A DNA stretch of 64,000 nucleotides from Combretum micranthum (Eukaryota > Streptophyta > Magnoliopsida > Myrtales > Combretaceae), in NCBI GenBank assembly GCA_024138025.1, contig JAMXBD010001259.1:186001-250000 (forward strand), in the 5' to 3' direction. A program made the translations under genes and the position numbers. Below the pieces are notes generated by a model that did not search any database, was not told the origin of the DNA, and saw nothing but the letters and a program-made list of their open reading frames with translations. Positions 9,433 to 23,356 of this stretch are shown in pieces (position 1 is the stretch's first letter; the number at the start of each line of letters is the position of its first letter).

Positions 9433-11052
9433 TGATAAACTCAGAAAACTGATATAATTTTCATCTCTGAATTGACACTTAGTTGTGTTAATTATTATAA
9501 AAGCAAAGGAATTGGCATTTGGTTTTTTATCATTTGTTTTGAATCAGGTCAGGAATTAAAATGGAAATTTGCAACAAGGAAAAATGAAGAATTGTGAGAA
9601 TTGGCATTGAAAAGCATCAACACCGGTGAATTTAGGCTCAACGCAGCCAGCGTTGAGAGGGCTTGAAGAGTACACCGGCAAACTTGAAGGCAACGCCACC
9701 GGCGTTCAAAGGCGACATTGAAACATCACAGAGCCTAAGTCCTTAACGCCCGATCCAATACCATCGGCGCTTGTGGATAGATACAATACTTGAACTTGAA
9801 GGCAACGCCGGCAAATTGGAGGAGTACGCCGCCGGCGTTCAAAGGCGGCGTTGAAGACCATCAGTTTACAAATCCTTAGCGCTTGATTGAACGCTGCCGG
9901 CGTTGGATGCAGCAGTTACACGACAGTTACACGAAAAGCTTGTATTTTTACATGCTTTGAGGAGAGAGAAAAGGACACACTGACATTATGCTTCTATTTT
10001 CAGTTTCACCCGATAGTTTTGTAGACAGAGATAGAAGTAGAAAATAGATATTTACTTTGGATCATCATCAAAGTTGTTCTATTTGTTCGTAGATTGAGTA
10101 GAATTTGCTAACAAGGATCTTAGTTACAATTTATACGGTTTGTTTCTCTAATTAATGGTAATTTCTTCTTAACTTGCTTTGTTCTTTACAATTCGTGATG
10201 AATATTATCATAGTTTTTATTAGTATCATGTTAGACAGAGTAGAAATGATTGTTGGCTAAATTTGAACGGTGGGAAATGTTGAAATCCTTGATTTTCTGA
10301 AGTGATTGTTGAACTAGTATTATTGGGTTAGAAGAATGATGTATATCCTTGTCAAATTCAAACTAAGAACTTAAAATTTGGATGGATTCAAGTTTGAATG
10401 AAATTGGGTATCTTGGCGAAGACTTTAATTTCGTTTGAATTTATATTTGGGTAAAGAATTCAAGAATGCGATGGCAAGAGAGTTTTTAATCCTGGTATAA
10501 TCTATCATTACTGCTCAAACATTGTTTTAAATACAAGTTTTCAAGAAGGAATTCTTTAATTTGTGATTTAGGACAATGAGTCAACTAAGATTTGGGAAAC
10601 TCTTAGTTGCACAAATCGATTCTTTCGAAATACTCAGTAGTGGAAGCTATAGAGTGTTTTAAGTGGAAAAAGGTTTTCAAATTTCCTTTTAGAATTTGTA
10701 AATCTTGGTAGATTCACATGGATGTGCATGTAGTCTAACAATTTTAATAAACCGAGTTCAACATGATTGGAGAAAATAGGATTTTATCTAAATCCCACTA
10801 ACCTTACTTGCTAAAACTTGTATGAGTAGGATTAGTGAACACTAGACATAGTAGAGTGTAGATACTTTAGTAAATATTTGTAGAAAAAAAAAATCTGGTT
10901 TCTCTTTGCCTAAATATTAAAGTGAACTAATAATGTTTAGTAATTAAACTTTCCTCGTGGGATCGATACTCATTCATCACTTTATTGCTTGATCGACCCA
11001 GTACACTTGCTGGAGAATTGATTTTAAAATACTAAACATTTCAAGCGGATCA
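9433..11052 (+). mobile_element. 3' LTR of the Athila-like element
   Basis: Starts TGATAAACTC right after the purine tract and ends GGATCA, matching the end of the 5' LTR. It is 1620 bp long and carries the CG-rich word cluster near its start and a short A run at about 10886-10894. No coding frame was found. Confidence 0.92.
9603..9906 (+). repeat. CG-rich inverted words inside the Athila LTR
   Basis: Further copies of AACACCGGTGAA, AACGCCACCGGCGTTCAAAG, ACGCCGCCGGCGTTCAAAGG and GAACGCTGCCGGCGTTGG. Two near-identical 35-45 base segments (about 9670-9711 and 9803-9846) look like a local duplication. Confidence 0.7.
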
Positions 11053-11673
11053 AACACCTAACCTTGAATGGAGGGGTAAATCCATTCAAACATATGATTT
11101 CCAGTAGATCATATGTATTGTTTGATCACTTACTTGATGCATTCATATGCTTGATTAATAACTTGCTCGTAATTATTTATACAAGTACGTTGATTTAGGA
11201 ATATTCTCACTAAGCTAGTTACGCTTATACTCCGATAGATCTTTGTTGTAACAGGACTATATCTTTTATACCTGAAGATTTCATATACTCGAGAGGGATA
11301 ATGTATTAGAAAAGCTTCTGGAAATCTTTTGAAGATCTTAAGTTAAATATCCTTTAATGTCTTATGATGTTAGTATTATTTTGTTATGAGAAAGATTAAG
11401 TTGTTATTATGATTATTTAGAGGATTATGAGGGAAAATCCCTAAGATGATGTACGGATTATACTCTCTTGATGATAAAATAGATGTTTACTTAGATTCTT
11501 GTAAGTTGTATTTACTATCTCGAACTATATATCCCACCGGTGTCTCCTATTGTTGTGATAGACGCCTTACGTATGGTGTTGAAAACTTTTGCATGACTTA
11601 GGGAAGTCATTCTTAAGTTTTAATACCGTATGTAACGAACTGTTACGTTTAGGGTACCCTTCGGGGCGTGACA
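11053..11673 (+). mobile_element. 3' end of a type-B chromovirus LTR, interrupted by Athila
   Basis: Matches the last ~600 bases of solo LTR B (22912-22973 joined to 27313-27877) and ends GGGGCGTGACA at 11673. The Athila-like element interrupts it at 11052/11053; the 5' part is outside the window. Confidence 0.88.
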
Positions 11674-14600
11674 CATTGGTCCCAATAAACACTACTACAG
11701 AATCGGAATATAAATATGTGACGTGAAGCCCTACCAATGTAAATGTGATATGATGCAATGCATGACTGATTTATTTAAAGGTCAAATAAGAATTATGTCT
11801 ACTTAGTTAATGTCCATATCATTTTCAGACAATCAATATTATATAAATCGTAAGTACCATTGCATAATTTTTTTCACTTATGATTTAGTGAGTTATCAAT
11901 CAAATGTAGTCATTAAGCAGGAAATGGAATCCCGAACCCCATGCATAATCAATTAGATTTATATTATTTCCAATGTAACTAGATTACAAGCACTAACAAG
12001 GTGAAGAGATTGTTGTTACACACCTAGCATCCAAGCTAAGTCTTAACTATTTTCTAGGAAGATCAAGGTACCATCCCCATCAACAATCCAATCATCAACA
12101 ACATTATTATCAGCACCAAATCATCATCATCCTTCATATGAAATCCAAACAGGAAAAGAAAGTTGGCTAAAGACTATTGAAGAGAATATGATACAAAAGC
12201 AAACATCTATTCAAGAACTTAGATTCATTTTAAGATCCTATTTGATCAGACACTTAGTAGGACCCCGCCATGGCTGCGAAGTTCGCCCCATTAAGATATA
12301 GACAGTTCTCCATTATCTATCAAAGTATTTATTTTCTCTTTATTTACAATCTTTTATTGCAAAAGCATCAACAAAGTATTCATTTCCTAAGTAAACACAT
12401 ATTTAAAACAACATATTCCCCATATAAATTATGATTATCCCAACATATCATTCTAATTCAATTATTAACAATTAACACATTTTAATTTAATCTTAACCAA
12501 ATTGATTAGAATTAATCATTTAATCCAATTACTAAGTTATTTTGATTAAACTTAATCAGTCTAATTCATTTTAGTTTATTCAAGTTCATTAAGCTAAGTT
12601 GAACTTAGATTATTAGCTAAGTTGAACTTAGATTATTAACTAAGTTCATTTTATATCCAACTCTATATATAATCAAATTATCTATTAAATCTATAAACTC
12701 ACTAAATTCATGCTTAATTATATCATTCAACAAGTATAACACATCAAATATCATTTAACTATTTTATTTTAACTCCAAAATATTCATTTAATACTGAACT
12801 AAACACATGTAACTAGTAATGCAAGTTTTAAACTTTGCTTGAAAAACTTAGCAATTGGAAAGAATTAAAATTTTGGTCTTGATAATTTTTGAATTTTTTA
12901 AAAATTAAAACATAAAAGTTATAGATATCTTTTTTAACTTTCCAACGCAATTTGATTCACCTCAATCTAAGTTCATATGACAAAGTTATAATCAAATTAT
13001 GGTGAGACTATAAAATAGGGAAGTCTACACGACCTTCTGCATAGCCATGCTTAAGGCCATGCTGACCTTCAAAAATGACTAGATTCAAGTTTTTCCTATG
13101 AAAACACTCAGCACAGGCTCCTGCACGCCCATGCAGACCCTAAAATTTTGCCCTATAAGCCAAAATTTGTCCTTAACACACTCTACATGGCTTTGTGCAT
13201 GCCCATACTACCCCTATAACTCCCTGTCACGAATTTCTTTTCTCTCTTTTACATCTTTCACCCTTCTTTAACACATCAAACCTCAACTACAGCATTAACA
13301 CATAAATGTAACTTCTAACACTTTTAATTCCACTTCGCTTCATCAAAATATATCCAACTAAACAATCAAATCTCAAGTTCATATATACATAATCTACTTA
13401 GGTTTTCAACTTTCATGCACAAATCTTCCTCCATCATTAATTTTATCACAAACTCAACTTCTCCTTAACTTTAAATCATCATATACAAGTACAAACAATC
13501 ATCAAATAAATAAAAAGAAGAACTTACTTTTTTTTAAGAAAAACTTAAGCATGACAACTTTATCACTACCACTTCTTTTTTGTTAATATAACTCCTTCTA
13601 GCTTGATCTTCTCCTTTCATCTTGTTTCTATCTTCAATTTCTCTTTTAATATACTCTTACACTTGAGATTTTGAAGTGGAAATTTGAGGAAAGAAGGAAA
13701 ATGAAGGAGAGGAGGAAGAGAAAGAAAAGAATCGGTAGAAACTAAGGAAAGAGAGAAAGGAAGAAGAAAAAGAAAACGAGAAGGCAACCATCTTTAAAAG
13801 TCAAAGGAAAGAAAAGATATAAAGGATAAGGTCAAGGATAATTATGAGTAAAAGATTAGTGTTTAAACTTATTATATGATTCTCTTAAGTGCATAGAAAA
13901 TAATTAGGACATGATTTTAGGATTTATAACCAAAAAAAAAAAAAAAATTTGGCTAGCAATAAAAATCTAGTTTTGGGATTTAATTTTATAAGAACTCGAT
14001 GTTTAGTTTGAGTTTGGGATCAAAACTGATATTTTTAAATAAGTACGTAAAGTCAAAATTCATAAAAATTGAAAGTATAAAATTTAAATTAAAGAAACTA
14101 CATTTTAGTATTTTAGAAATCTAAGTATTAGACTTAAGAAAAATTTGGATCATTTATAGATTAAAAGAGAAGGGTATTTAAATTAAAATTAATTGATAAA
14201 ATAATGAAATTTGGCTTAATGGGATGATAATCAAAGTGAGTAAATAATTTGAAAGAAATAGAGTTCAAATTTGATAATAAAAAGGATTTAAGAAATTTTG
14301 GTTCATGAAATGGATAATCGAAATAGATAAAAAATTGAAAAGAACTATTTGAAATCTCAATTTCAATTAAGTCTATTTACTAATTGGTTATATCAATCTA
14401 TCCATTTATAACATATACTTCAAGTTACTTATCTTAATTAAACTATCTAAACTCAGCTATTAAATTACACTCTAAACAACTTTAGGATTAATTATTAATT
14501 GGTAGTTGACATTATATTAGCTTTAGTTTTCATAGTTCGAGAACTATCATTCCTTTTACGATTTTTTTTTTTTTGCTCAACCTTTCATTGTTTTGTTCCA

Positions 14601-15108
14601 ATTAATTTAGATTAAAATTTGTTATTGTTTTTACTTCCATTGTAATTTTGGATCATTAAATAATCTATTATATATTCGGTTAATATCTTATATTTCTATA
14701 TTCATTATAATTTATTTTATATTCCTTGTTGTGTTATTCTTTCTTATCATATTGATTTAGAGTTTCTCATATTATTTTTATTTTCACAAAACATCTTAAG
14801 ATTTAAGTTATGTAGATTTAGAACTATTCTTTTATAATTATTTACTTACTCTTCAATCATTTCTTTAATTATCTAAAATATTTTATTTTATAACTTTGGT
14901 TATTATTATTCTTACTTGAATCACATTTTTATTTATTTGCATATATATATATATATTTAATTTAATCCTTGTTATTTTATAGAATTTTGTCTTAAAAAGT
15001 AATAATTCAAATTTTAAACAATCATTATATTATTTAAATTTTAATATTCTTAAATCACAAGAAAGTGGGAATGCTTTCCATAACTTTTCTTAAAACTTTT
15101 TCAAATTT
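11674..15108. other. Old AT-rich base sequence, no gene seen
   Basis: Long AT-rich DNA with no frame over 60 codons worth naming. At about 12090-12230 there are Gln/His-codon-rich runs that might be an eroded Athila-type gag tail, but this is weak. At 13020-13210 the words CATGC, GCATGCCCAT and GGCCATG recur, as in some plant LTRs. Purine-rich DNA follows at 13670-13800. Probably very old transposon remains. Confidence 0.45.
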
Positions 15109-16017
15109 TTTACTGTAAATCCTGAATTTTTCAGGAATGGTTTTGGAATACAAAATCGAAACCTTAAAGACTGACCCAAATTGAAACCGAACCTTAAAAC
15201 AATTTCGATCACGGGATTTCGCAAGAGAATCTTCAAAAACAAAAATAGAAAATTCAAAAATCGTTCGATTCAAAAATCCGAGCATGAGATAATCCATCTA
15301 TCCGATCCCTAATGTAAACCCCTCAATTTCTAAGGTAAAGTTGGATTAAACTCTAATCCTAGTCAAACTGGAGTTTCAAAAGTCAACAAAGATTAAGACA
15401 ATCTAACAGTTTCAACTCCGGTAAACCCGCGTTCTCAAACCCTAGAAAACGAAATTGAGTTAATGGCTTATAAGAATTCGTAATAATATAGGAAAGTATA
15501 AAATATCGTATTCATAATTTTCTAGTGTCTTTCGGATTTGAACGGGATCAGTTTTCAAAAACCGTGCTCTGGTGCACTAGATAGTAAAAATATTCTAACA
15601 ATAACATTAGATTCGTAAAAATACAAGGATTTCAAAAATATCAGTTTTATAATTTTTCGATAACTAAAAATATCAAATGTAGCTCGTTTACGCGTATTTT
15701 TATTACTATCGATGTTTTATTTGTCTAGTCTATTATTCATAGTACTATTTCTACTATTCATTACTATTTCACTATCTCTACTTTTTCTTACACCTATTTC
15801 TTACTACATATACACCTATTTCTTACACTTTTACATTTTCAATACAACTTTATTCACATCAAACCTTACACATTATTACTTTTCCTTACAAAAAATTACA
15901 AAACAAACAAAAATCCTCCCTCTCTCTCCTTTTGTTGCCGCCAGCCATCCCTCTCTCTTTCTCAATATTATTTCTTTTTCAATTTATTTTATTACATCTA
16001 ATTTTCACTCCAAAATT

Positions 16018-16027
16018 CTATAAATAC
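16018..16027 (+). promoter_or_regulatory. TATA box of LTR B
   Basis: CTATAAATAC followed by a pyrimidine/CA-rich leader without ATG that ends at the donor-like AG/GTAAAA at 16207/16208. Confidence 0.6.
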
Positions 16028-17509
16028 CCCATTCTTCTTTCATTCTTTTACACATTCATTTTGCATAACAGACTTTACCAAATTTCTCTTTCAAAACCTC
16101 TCTCCAACAATTCCCTCTCAAAACACTCTCTACCACTTACTACTTTTAAGAAAAATAACAAATACACTACTCATTCTTCTCTTTACAACTCCTCCATTAA
16201 ACCTTAGGTAAAAGCTTACTTATATCTCTTTATCATGTCCATACAACTTAGCATGAGCTTAGTGTATGTCCATATTTTGTTTTTGGTCATGTTCATATTT
16301 TACATTATGTTATTATATTGTTGTTATTATTTTTGCTCTAATCTAACTTTTTTATAGTATTATGTATATTATGTATATATATTTTGTAAACCCTTGAAAA
16401 TTTCATAATTCTTAGAAAATAATCCTAAGTCAAACACTAAATCGAAACCCTAAAAAAAAAAATGAACCAAGTTAAAACTTAATTCTAAATAAGATAAAAA
16501 AAAAAAAAAGATTTCTCCCTAAAAACCAAAATAGAAAATCCAACTATTGATTGAATCAACATCTGTATATCAATCAAATCACCTATCCAATTCCTAACAC
16601 AAATCAGGACAACTTGACAACGAAATGCTAAGATCTTAAATCCTTCAGTAAATTTTAGAATTAGAAATTTTAATTTTCACCAAAAGTCAAACTGAGTCAA
16701 CTCATAACCTTAAACTCTGTTAAACGATCCCGAGAACTGAAAACTATTAAATAATCACAAATATAATAAGATAAACCATAGACATCGAGCTAAAAATATA
16801 ATACGGCCAAACTCCAAAATTATATGATCTTACGAAGAACTCAACAAAACCGAAAGTCAAACCGGAACCCTAAAAGTCAACAAAGCTTACAACAAACCCT
16901 AGTGTTTAAGATCCGGCAATCCCGCGCTCTTAAACCCTAAACAACGTAATGGAAATAATTGTTGATAATAGTTTGTAATAATATAGAAAAGCTTAAAAAT
17001 ATCATATTCACAAAATTCTAGTATCCTTCGGATCCAAACGAATCAGTTTACAAAAATCATGCCCCGGTACACCGGTCGACAAAAATATTCCGTTAATACC
17101 AATAGACTCGTAAAAATATAAGGATTTCAAAAATATCAGTATTAGAATTTTTCGGCAGCTAAAAATTATAGATATCACATTTATACGCGTATTTTTATTA
17201 CTACCGGTATTTTAATTGTCTAGTTTACTATTCATAGTACTTTTCTACTATTCATTACCATTCCTCTATCTCTACTTTTTCTTACTACCTATTCTTACAC
17301 CTACATACCTATTTCTTATAATTTTCTTTTCCTATAAAAATTCTATACCACATATTACTAAACTTCTCTCACACTTTTCTTCTAAAATTAATTTTTAATC
17401 AATCTTCTCTCTCTCCTTTCAATATTGCCGTCCACCTCTTCCTCTCTCTTCATCCTCATTTATTTTTTTTTCAATTAATTTAATTACATCAAATTTTCAC
17501 TCCAAAATT

Positions 17510-17519
17510 CTATAAATAT
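17510..17519 (+). promoter_or_regulatory. TATA box of LTR A
   Basis: CTATAAATAT; the ATG-free leader behind it ends at AG/GTAAAA at 17731/17732. Confidence 0.6.
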
Positions 17520-19500
17520 CTCATTCCTCCTTCATTCTTTCACACAACTCATTTCACTACCAAAACTCTCTCAAATTCTCTACACAAACACTCTCCATAA
17601 ATTTTTCCTCTACCAAAACTCTCTTTCACCAAATACTCACAAAATTTGTCTCTATACAATACAACTACCATTTGTCAATAACTACATAACCATACATTCA
17701 CTACCATCTTCATACCAGATAAACACTTTAGGTAAAAATTTCTTCTAAACATTTAGTTATCCATATCATGTAACTTAACATGACTATGATGTTGTTTTGA
17801 AACTCATATGAGTAGTAAAAGCAACAACATTTTCATGTTTTGATCTTGCACATGAACTTCCTATTTTATTATGTTGTTATGTTGATTTTATTATTCATAT
17901 CTAACTAAATATATTTATGTATTTATATATAATCTTTAGAGTATATAAGCTCACTTGTTATTTATTTAATTTCATGCTTTGCAATTTATTTATTTCATGT
18001 TATTTCCTTTAAGACTAGTCTTTTTAGTCTTAGACTTGTCCATATCAAGTCAAAACAATCTCTTCTTTATTTTCTTTATTCTTTTTGGGACTAGTCTATT
18101 CTTAGTCCCGGGATGCCTTGATGAAGCTAAGGCTCCCAATACTTGACCGGGATACCTTGATGAAGCTAAGATTCCCAATACTTGATATTTTTATTATTTT
18201 GCTTATTATTTGTTTCTAGTATTTTCTCATGTTCTTATTATTTTACATGCTCATAATACTTGCATCTACATAATGATATTATCTCAACTAACTTAAAGGT
18301 AGAATTTTACTAAAGGAACTTCAAACTAGATTTTCTATTATGTGACTTGACAAAAAATAATGGAGTTATTATCAAATAACATAGAAATAGAGTAATACAA
18401 GTTTTCTCAAGTTTTCTTAAATAACAAAGATAGTTTTACTAAAGAAACATAAGAAATAAATACTTTTATTGTATATTATGGGAACCTAAGTTTTAGTAAA
18501 ATAATTTGTTAGTTTTTAAAGTTCTTACAAAAAGCTTAAAGACTAAACTCTTTTAAACTCTATGACAAAACCAAGAAACAAACTAGTTTTCAAAGTTAAG
18601 ATAAAATCAACTCATAAAGTTATGATCCCACTTAGGAAAATAATGATTTTCAAAGAAGAAACTTATTTTAAAGAATATAAATAAGATAAGATTAAAAACA
18701 AAGAATTTTATCAATAAAGAGGATTCTTTTCAAAGGAAATAAAAGAACAAGTTTTAGAAAATAAAAACTTATATTTTAGATAATAAATGTAAGAAGACAA
18801 GACTCATTTTCTAAAACCATTCTAAATACACAATTATAAAAAGGTTTTCAACAACTTAATACACTTTGATAACTTTGATATTTTATCACTAGAAGTAAAA
18901 TTTATGAAAGACTAAGGTTAAAGAAAAATTTACTTGTTTTAGAAAAATAAATGAAGAAAATAAAATTGGAATATACTCATTTATAATAATTTATGAAAAT
19001 ATAAAGTTTCTTTAAAATACTTGAAAAGAAATTTATCAAATTAAGTTTTAACACTTTTAAAACGAATTATTTTATGAAATAAATTATTGAGACACTACTA
19101 TTAGAAATTTTGCATATAAAGTGAGCTTATCTATATACTCAAAGGATTTATGAATAATATATATATATATATATATGTATTTACTAAAGGATTTTTGAAT
19201 GAAGTTGAGTTAGGAAATGGTTTTACAAAATCTAGAAATTTTTGTTTTAAATCTATACCCAACGTTTTTGGAACCCAAATGACCTTATATGTCAAAGATA
19301 ACCTTAGAAATCGATATATCTTTTCGAATATGTAGAAAACGGTACATTATATGCGAAATTCCGAGTTAAAATGAGCAAGTTATGGCGATTTTAAATTGAT
19401 ATTTTATTATATAAGAATTTAACAAACATAGTGAAATAGAATTAGAAAGTTTAAGTGGAATTTCTACGAAATACTCATCCTGGGTATTTCTTTTGTCTAG

Positions 19501-19567
19501 GTGACGAAAGATACGAGATTATCCTTCCTGAGGATTACTACGACTAAGAAGATCGCGAAATGGGCGA
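19501..19567 (+). other. Exon-like block 2 in LTR A
   Basis: A pyrimidine-rich TTTTGTCTAG precedes it and GTGAGT follows it. It is 67 nt and its last 8 bases are ATGGGCGA. Same layout as eight other LTR copies in the window. Confidence 0.5.
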
Positions 19568-22375
19568 GTGAGTTATTCCTCTTAATTTCATTACCTTACT
19601 TGTGCTTGTAAAGTAGTGGCATTAGCATACTAAGAAAAAATAAAAATGGATATGTATGGGAATTCGGGGATATGTATATATGTGATTCTTTGTTTATGCG
19701 TGAAATGAGAATTAAGAATATCGTAACTTCAAACTGCTTGTTTAAGTGTTTTTGTTTACTTACTTGTATGACTGTTTATTTGCTAAATTGATTGATCGCT
19801 CCCTAATAAACCTTAATAAGGTTTGGCTTATAAAAAATAAAACGCTCATGCATAGCATCCATCGAGTCACATCTCTTTTGGGAGGTTGCTACTCCTATGC
19901 GTAGAGTTGGATTGGTTGTTATCGTGCTATGACATGGGCCATGTTCTTTCCTAGAGAATCCAAATCGCTCGGGGAATGCGACTTTAGGTTTAGAGCCGAG
20001 CCAATCGAACGCTTTGGGTGGAGACCTAGGGACTAGTAGTAGAAGATCGAGGATCTTCATCATCGATTCCCTAACCTTCGATACGGAGGGGTAAATCCGT
20101 TCTATATATGGTTTCCGGATAACTATATATATTTATGTAATCACGTGATTGTTGCATTGCACGCATAGCATATGTGTGAAAATTTCAATGAACTTGTTTG
20201 AAAACATGGTGCGAATGAAAAGGAATATCTCATTAAGCTAGTTGTAGCTTATACCCCTATAGATTTTGTTGAAACAGGTATACCCGTGGCTTAAATTGAG
20301 GATCATGACGTTAAGGAAGTCATGGAAGGATGTTAAGCTTCTATGAAGGAAATGGAAACATAAGATGAAGTTATTTTGTAAGGTTCTTTATATGTAATGT
20401 ATTCTATGTTAGTGTTTTGGAAATTCTAAGATGTATATTTATCTGAAGACAATAGAAGGATATACCCATAAGATTTGTAATTTAATATGTTTATGTTTTA
20501 TGATAAGTATTCTCTTTGTCTTGTTACTTATTTATTATCAATATAAATTGCGTTACTCCGATGTGTTCCCTTAGTTGTGATGTACCCTTTGTACATGATA
20601 TGAAAGCCTTTGCGTGACTGAGGTAGTCATTCCTAGGCTTTAGTATTGTGTACAACGGACTGCCACGTTTAGGGTATCCCTTGGGCGTGACATATTTCTT
20701 TAGAGCATATAAGCTCACTTGTTATTTATTTATTTTCATGCTTTGCAATTATTTATTTATTTAATTCATGCAATTTATTAAGATTAGTCCTTTTTGTCTT
20801 AAACTTGTCCATATCAAGTCAAAACGATTTTCTTTCTTTTCTTTTCTTTTCTTTTCTTTTCTTTTGGGCTAGTCTATTCTTAGTCCCGGGTTGCCTTGAT
20901 GAAGCTAAAGCTCCAAATACATGATCGGGACACCTTGATGAAGCTAAGATTCCTAATGCTTGACCATATTATTACGTTTATTTACTTATGAGTATTTCTT
21001 TCTATTATGTATTATTTTTACTTTTTCATTGCTACATAATCATATTTATGCGTGATTAGAATGTTGTTGTCTTAAACAAAAATGGGTTCTTTCTTAAACA
21101 AAGAAAAAGTGAACTAAATTTCTCAACAAAGGATTTTTCAACAAGAAGTCTAAATATTGTTTTAATAAATTCTTTTCAAAAGCTTAGACAAGTCGGTCAT
21201 AAGCATTAGTGCCTAAGATTTCTTCAAATGAAAGGAACTCATTTTTTTATAAATCAAAACTAAATACTCCATAAAGATCGAATTTTTAGCATTGAACTTA
21301 AGATTTTAACTCAACCATATCTTTTATAAAACATAAATAGGTTCACTATAGACTTCGAAAATAACATATTAAGAAAGTTTCTTCCAAACTTAATTTTTAC
21401 ATTATTATTCTCTTTTCAAAAATTAATATAAAAATTTTGCTAAGTTCTAAGATTAACAACTCTTTATTAAGAAAGCTTTTCTTATAAACTTATCTAAAAG
21501 AATTATTCCACCAATTGACAAATATTAAGAATAAAACAAGTTTTTCAAACCAAGGTAAAATCAACTCAGTATTTTATAAACCAAGTTAGAAAAATAAAAT
21601 TTGCCAAGAGAGTAAAGTTTTAAAAGTAAACTTATTTTCCAAAGAAGAAAAGAATATAAAAATGAAAGGAAAACATACATTTAACACAACTCCAAATATT
21701 TGACCATACTAACAACTTAAGGCAAATTTTGAAAAGCCTATTTTTTTTAATCACTAGAAATAAAATTAGTAGATAACTTAATGAACCAAATTTTTGGAAT
21801 GAATTTACTTTTGAAAAGTGAAATAAAATGAAATTATGATAGAAAAATATTTACTCATAACAACCCAAGTATATTTTAGATTTCCTTCTAGTAATTCCAA
21901 AAGGAGAAATTTTCAAAGTTTCATCTTTTAAAACTCTTAAAGACAAATTATTTGTGATATATCATTGTTGAGACAATACTACAAAAATCATGCATACAAT
22001 ATGAGTGTATATATATATGTTAAAAGGATTTTTTTCAAACTATACAAATATCCATATATTTTGCTTAAAGATTTTTGAGTAAAGAGAAGTTTAGAAAATC
22101 ATATTTGAGAACTATGAAATTCGTAACTATTCTATACCGTAGTAATTTGCAACCTAAACAACTTTTTGACAAAAATAACCTTAGAAATTGATAGATCTTT
22201 TCGAGTAGGTAGGAAATGGTATATTATATGTGCAATTCCGAGTTAAAATGACCAAGTTATGACCATTTTAAGTTAGAATTACCCTCTATACGAATTTTAG
22301 CGATTATAACATAGTTTTTGATAAGTACCATAGAATCAATAAGAAATACTCATTATAGGTATTCTTCTTGATTAG

Positions 22376-22472
22376 GTGATTCTGAGGAGGAGTGTTCATA
22401 CCCGGAGGATTATTTCAATTAGTGGAATTACCGATCGACTCATCCATAAGGAAGAAGTATCCTCATAGCCGA
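22376..22472 (+). other. Exon-like block 2 in LTR B
   Basis: Entered by TTCTTGATTAG; 97 nt. Both the ATG (now ATA) and the donor (now ATGAGT) carry G-to-A changes, so this copy is decayed. Confidence 0.4.
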
Positions 22473-23356
22473 ATGAGTTTATTTCTTACCTTTTACGTAC
22501 TTGTTTGTGCTTGTAGCTAGAGGCATTAGAAGTGGGAAAAGATGAAAATAAATTATGAATGATAATATTGGTTGAAAGAATGCTAAGCATACCGAGACAT
22601 GAATCGTTGTTAATTAAATTATGTTTTACTATTATTATGTTGGAGTGTGTACAAATTTTATGATCACCTTTAAATTACTTTAATCATATATTATGAGTTA
22701 TATTAATTGATTTATGCATATCACGTAGTTAGTTTCATTTCATGAGCTACTATACTCGATGGGACAAGAGTATAGTAGTCAGGTTTGTAGGAGCCATAAA
22801 TCTGTAAGATAGGTGAATAGGAACTAGAAAGAACTATTTCAGGATGGGCAAGTAGGAGTCAGAAATAAACTACATAGGTTGGATTTTAAAGATGTGTTTT
22901 AAAGAGCCTAAAACATCTAACCCCGAATGGAGGGGTAAATCCATTCAAAACGTATGATTTCCGGTTGATCATATGTCACGCCCCAAAGTGTGCCCTACAC
23001 ATGACAGTCCGCCACACTCAACATTTAAACTCAAGTAAGACAACCTTAGTCTTTCCATGAGTTTGAACATCGGGTGTAAGGCTCGCTCTCAACATTTATA
23101 GACCATACTTTGCTTCGTAGTAGCTTAAGGAGACATACATAGCAGCAAGAATGTAAATCTTGACCTGTTTCACAGTGAATTATTCTATTACATGAACTAG
23201 GGGCATACCCCCGATAACAAAAGCTACAAATTCTCAAACCCACAATTTCCTTGCATTATCCTTTAAATGCCGGTTCGAGAATACAGGATTAGAGTCCGAA
23301 ACTAATCTTTAGGCCCCCGGCCCCATCATAAGCTCCTTAGTATCTAAGAGCTGTAC

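Larger units (their letters stand above)
1..11052 (+). mobile_element. Athila-like Ty3/gypsy LTR retrotransposon, 5' LTR cut by window edge
   Basis: Order from left: 3' end of the 5' LTR, primer site, gag, protease, RT/RNase H/integrase, a third ORF, a 3' region, polypurine tract and 3' LTR. Gag, the pol linker and the extra ORF after pol match the Athila lineage. The last 100 bases of both LTRs are nearly identical (1-100 versus about 10954-11052). Several frameshifts and stops break every ORF, so this copy cannot make its own proteins. It lies inside an older LTR that resumes at 11053, where the presumed 5-bp target duplication aacac is seen; its partner is outside the window. Confidence 0.9.
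16385..20692 (+). mobile_element. Solo LTR A (4308 bp) nested in LTR B
   Basis: Starts TGTAAACCC and ends GGGCGTGACA with a perfect 5-bp duplication tattt (16380-16384 and 20693-20697). The flanks join into an uninterrupted type-B LTR. It belongs to the same subfamily as the minus-strand LTR at 44536-55461. The stretch between is AT-rich with no real ORF; short frames at 17216-17398 and 19803-20063 are chance. Confidence 0.95.

Noticed and set aside
11674..15108. A host gene in the longest non-LTR stretch
   Set aside because: No frame of useful length, no intron-exon pattern with coding bias, and transposon-like words in places.
15712..16207. Two overlapping Leu/Phe-rich frames that look like membrane proteins
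   Set aside because: They are translations of the pyrimidine-rich LTR leader. The same artefact appears in every LTR (17216-17398, 28408-28767, 39196-39492, 54339-54602).
19803..20063. 86-codon minus-strand frame in solo LTR A
   Set aside because: It lies in the less AT-rich LTR segment and is not open in the sister LTR A'.
22376..22420. Acidic peptide GDxEEExxYPEDYF read from the start of block 2 as a coding exon
   Set aside because: Similar acidic peptides can be read in several copies, but the frame relation to the ATG at the block end differs between 67, 69, 70 and 97-nt forms. The upstream part is more likely untranslated.
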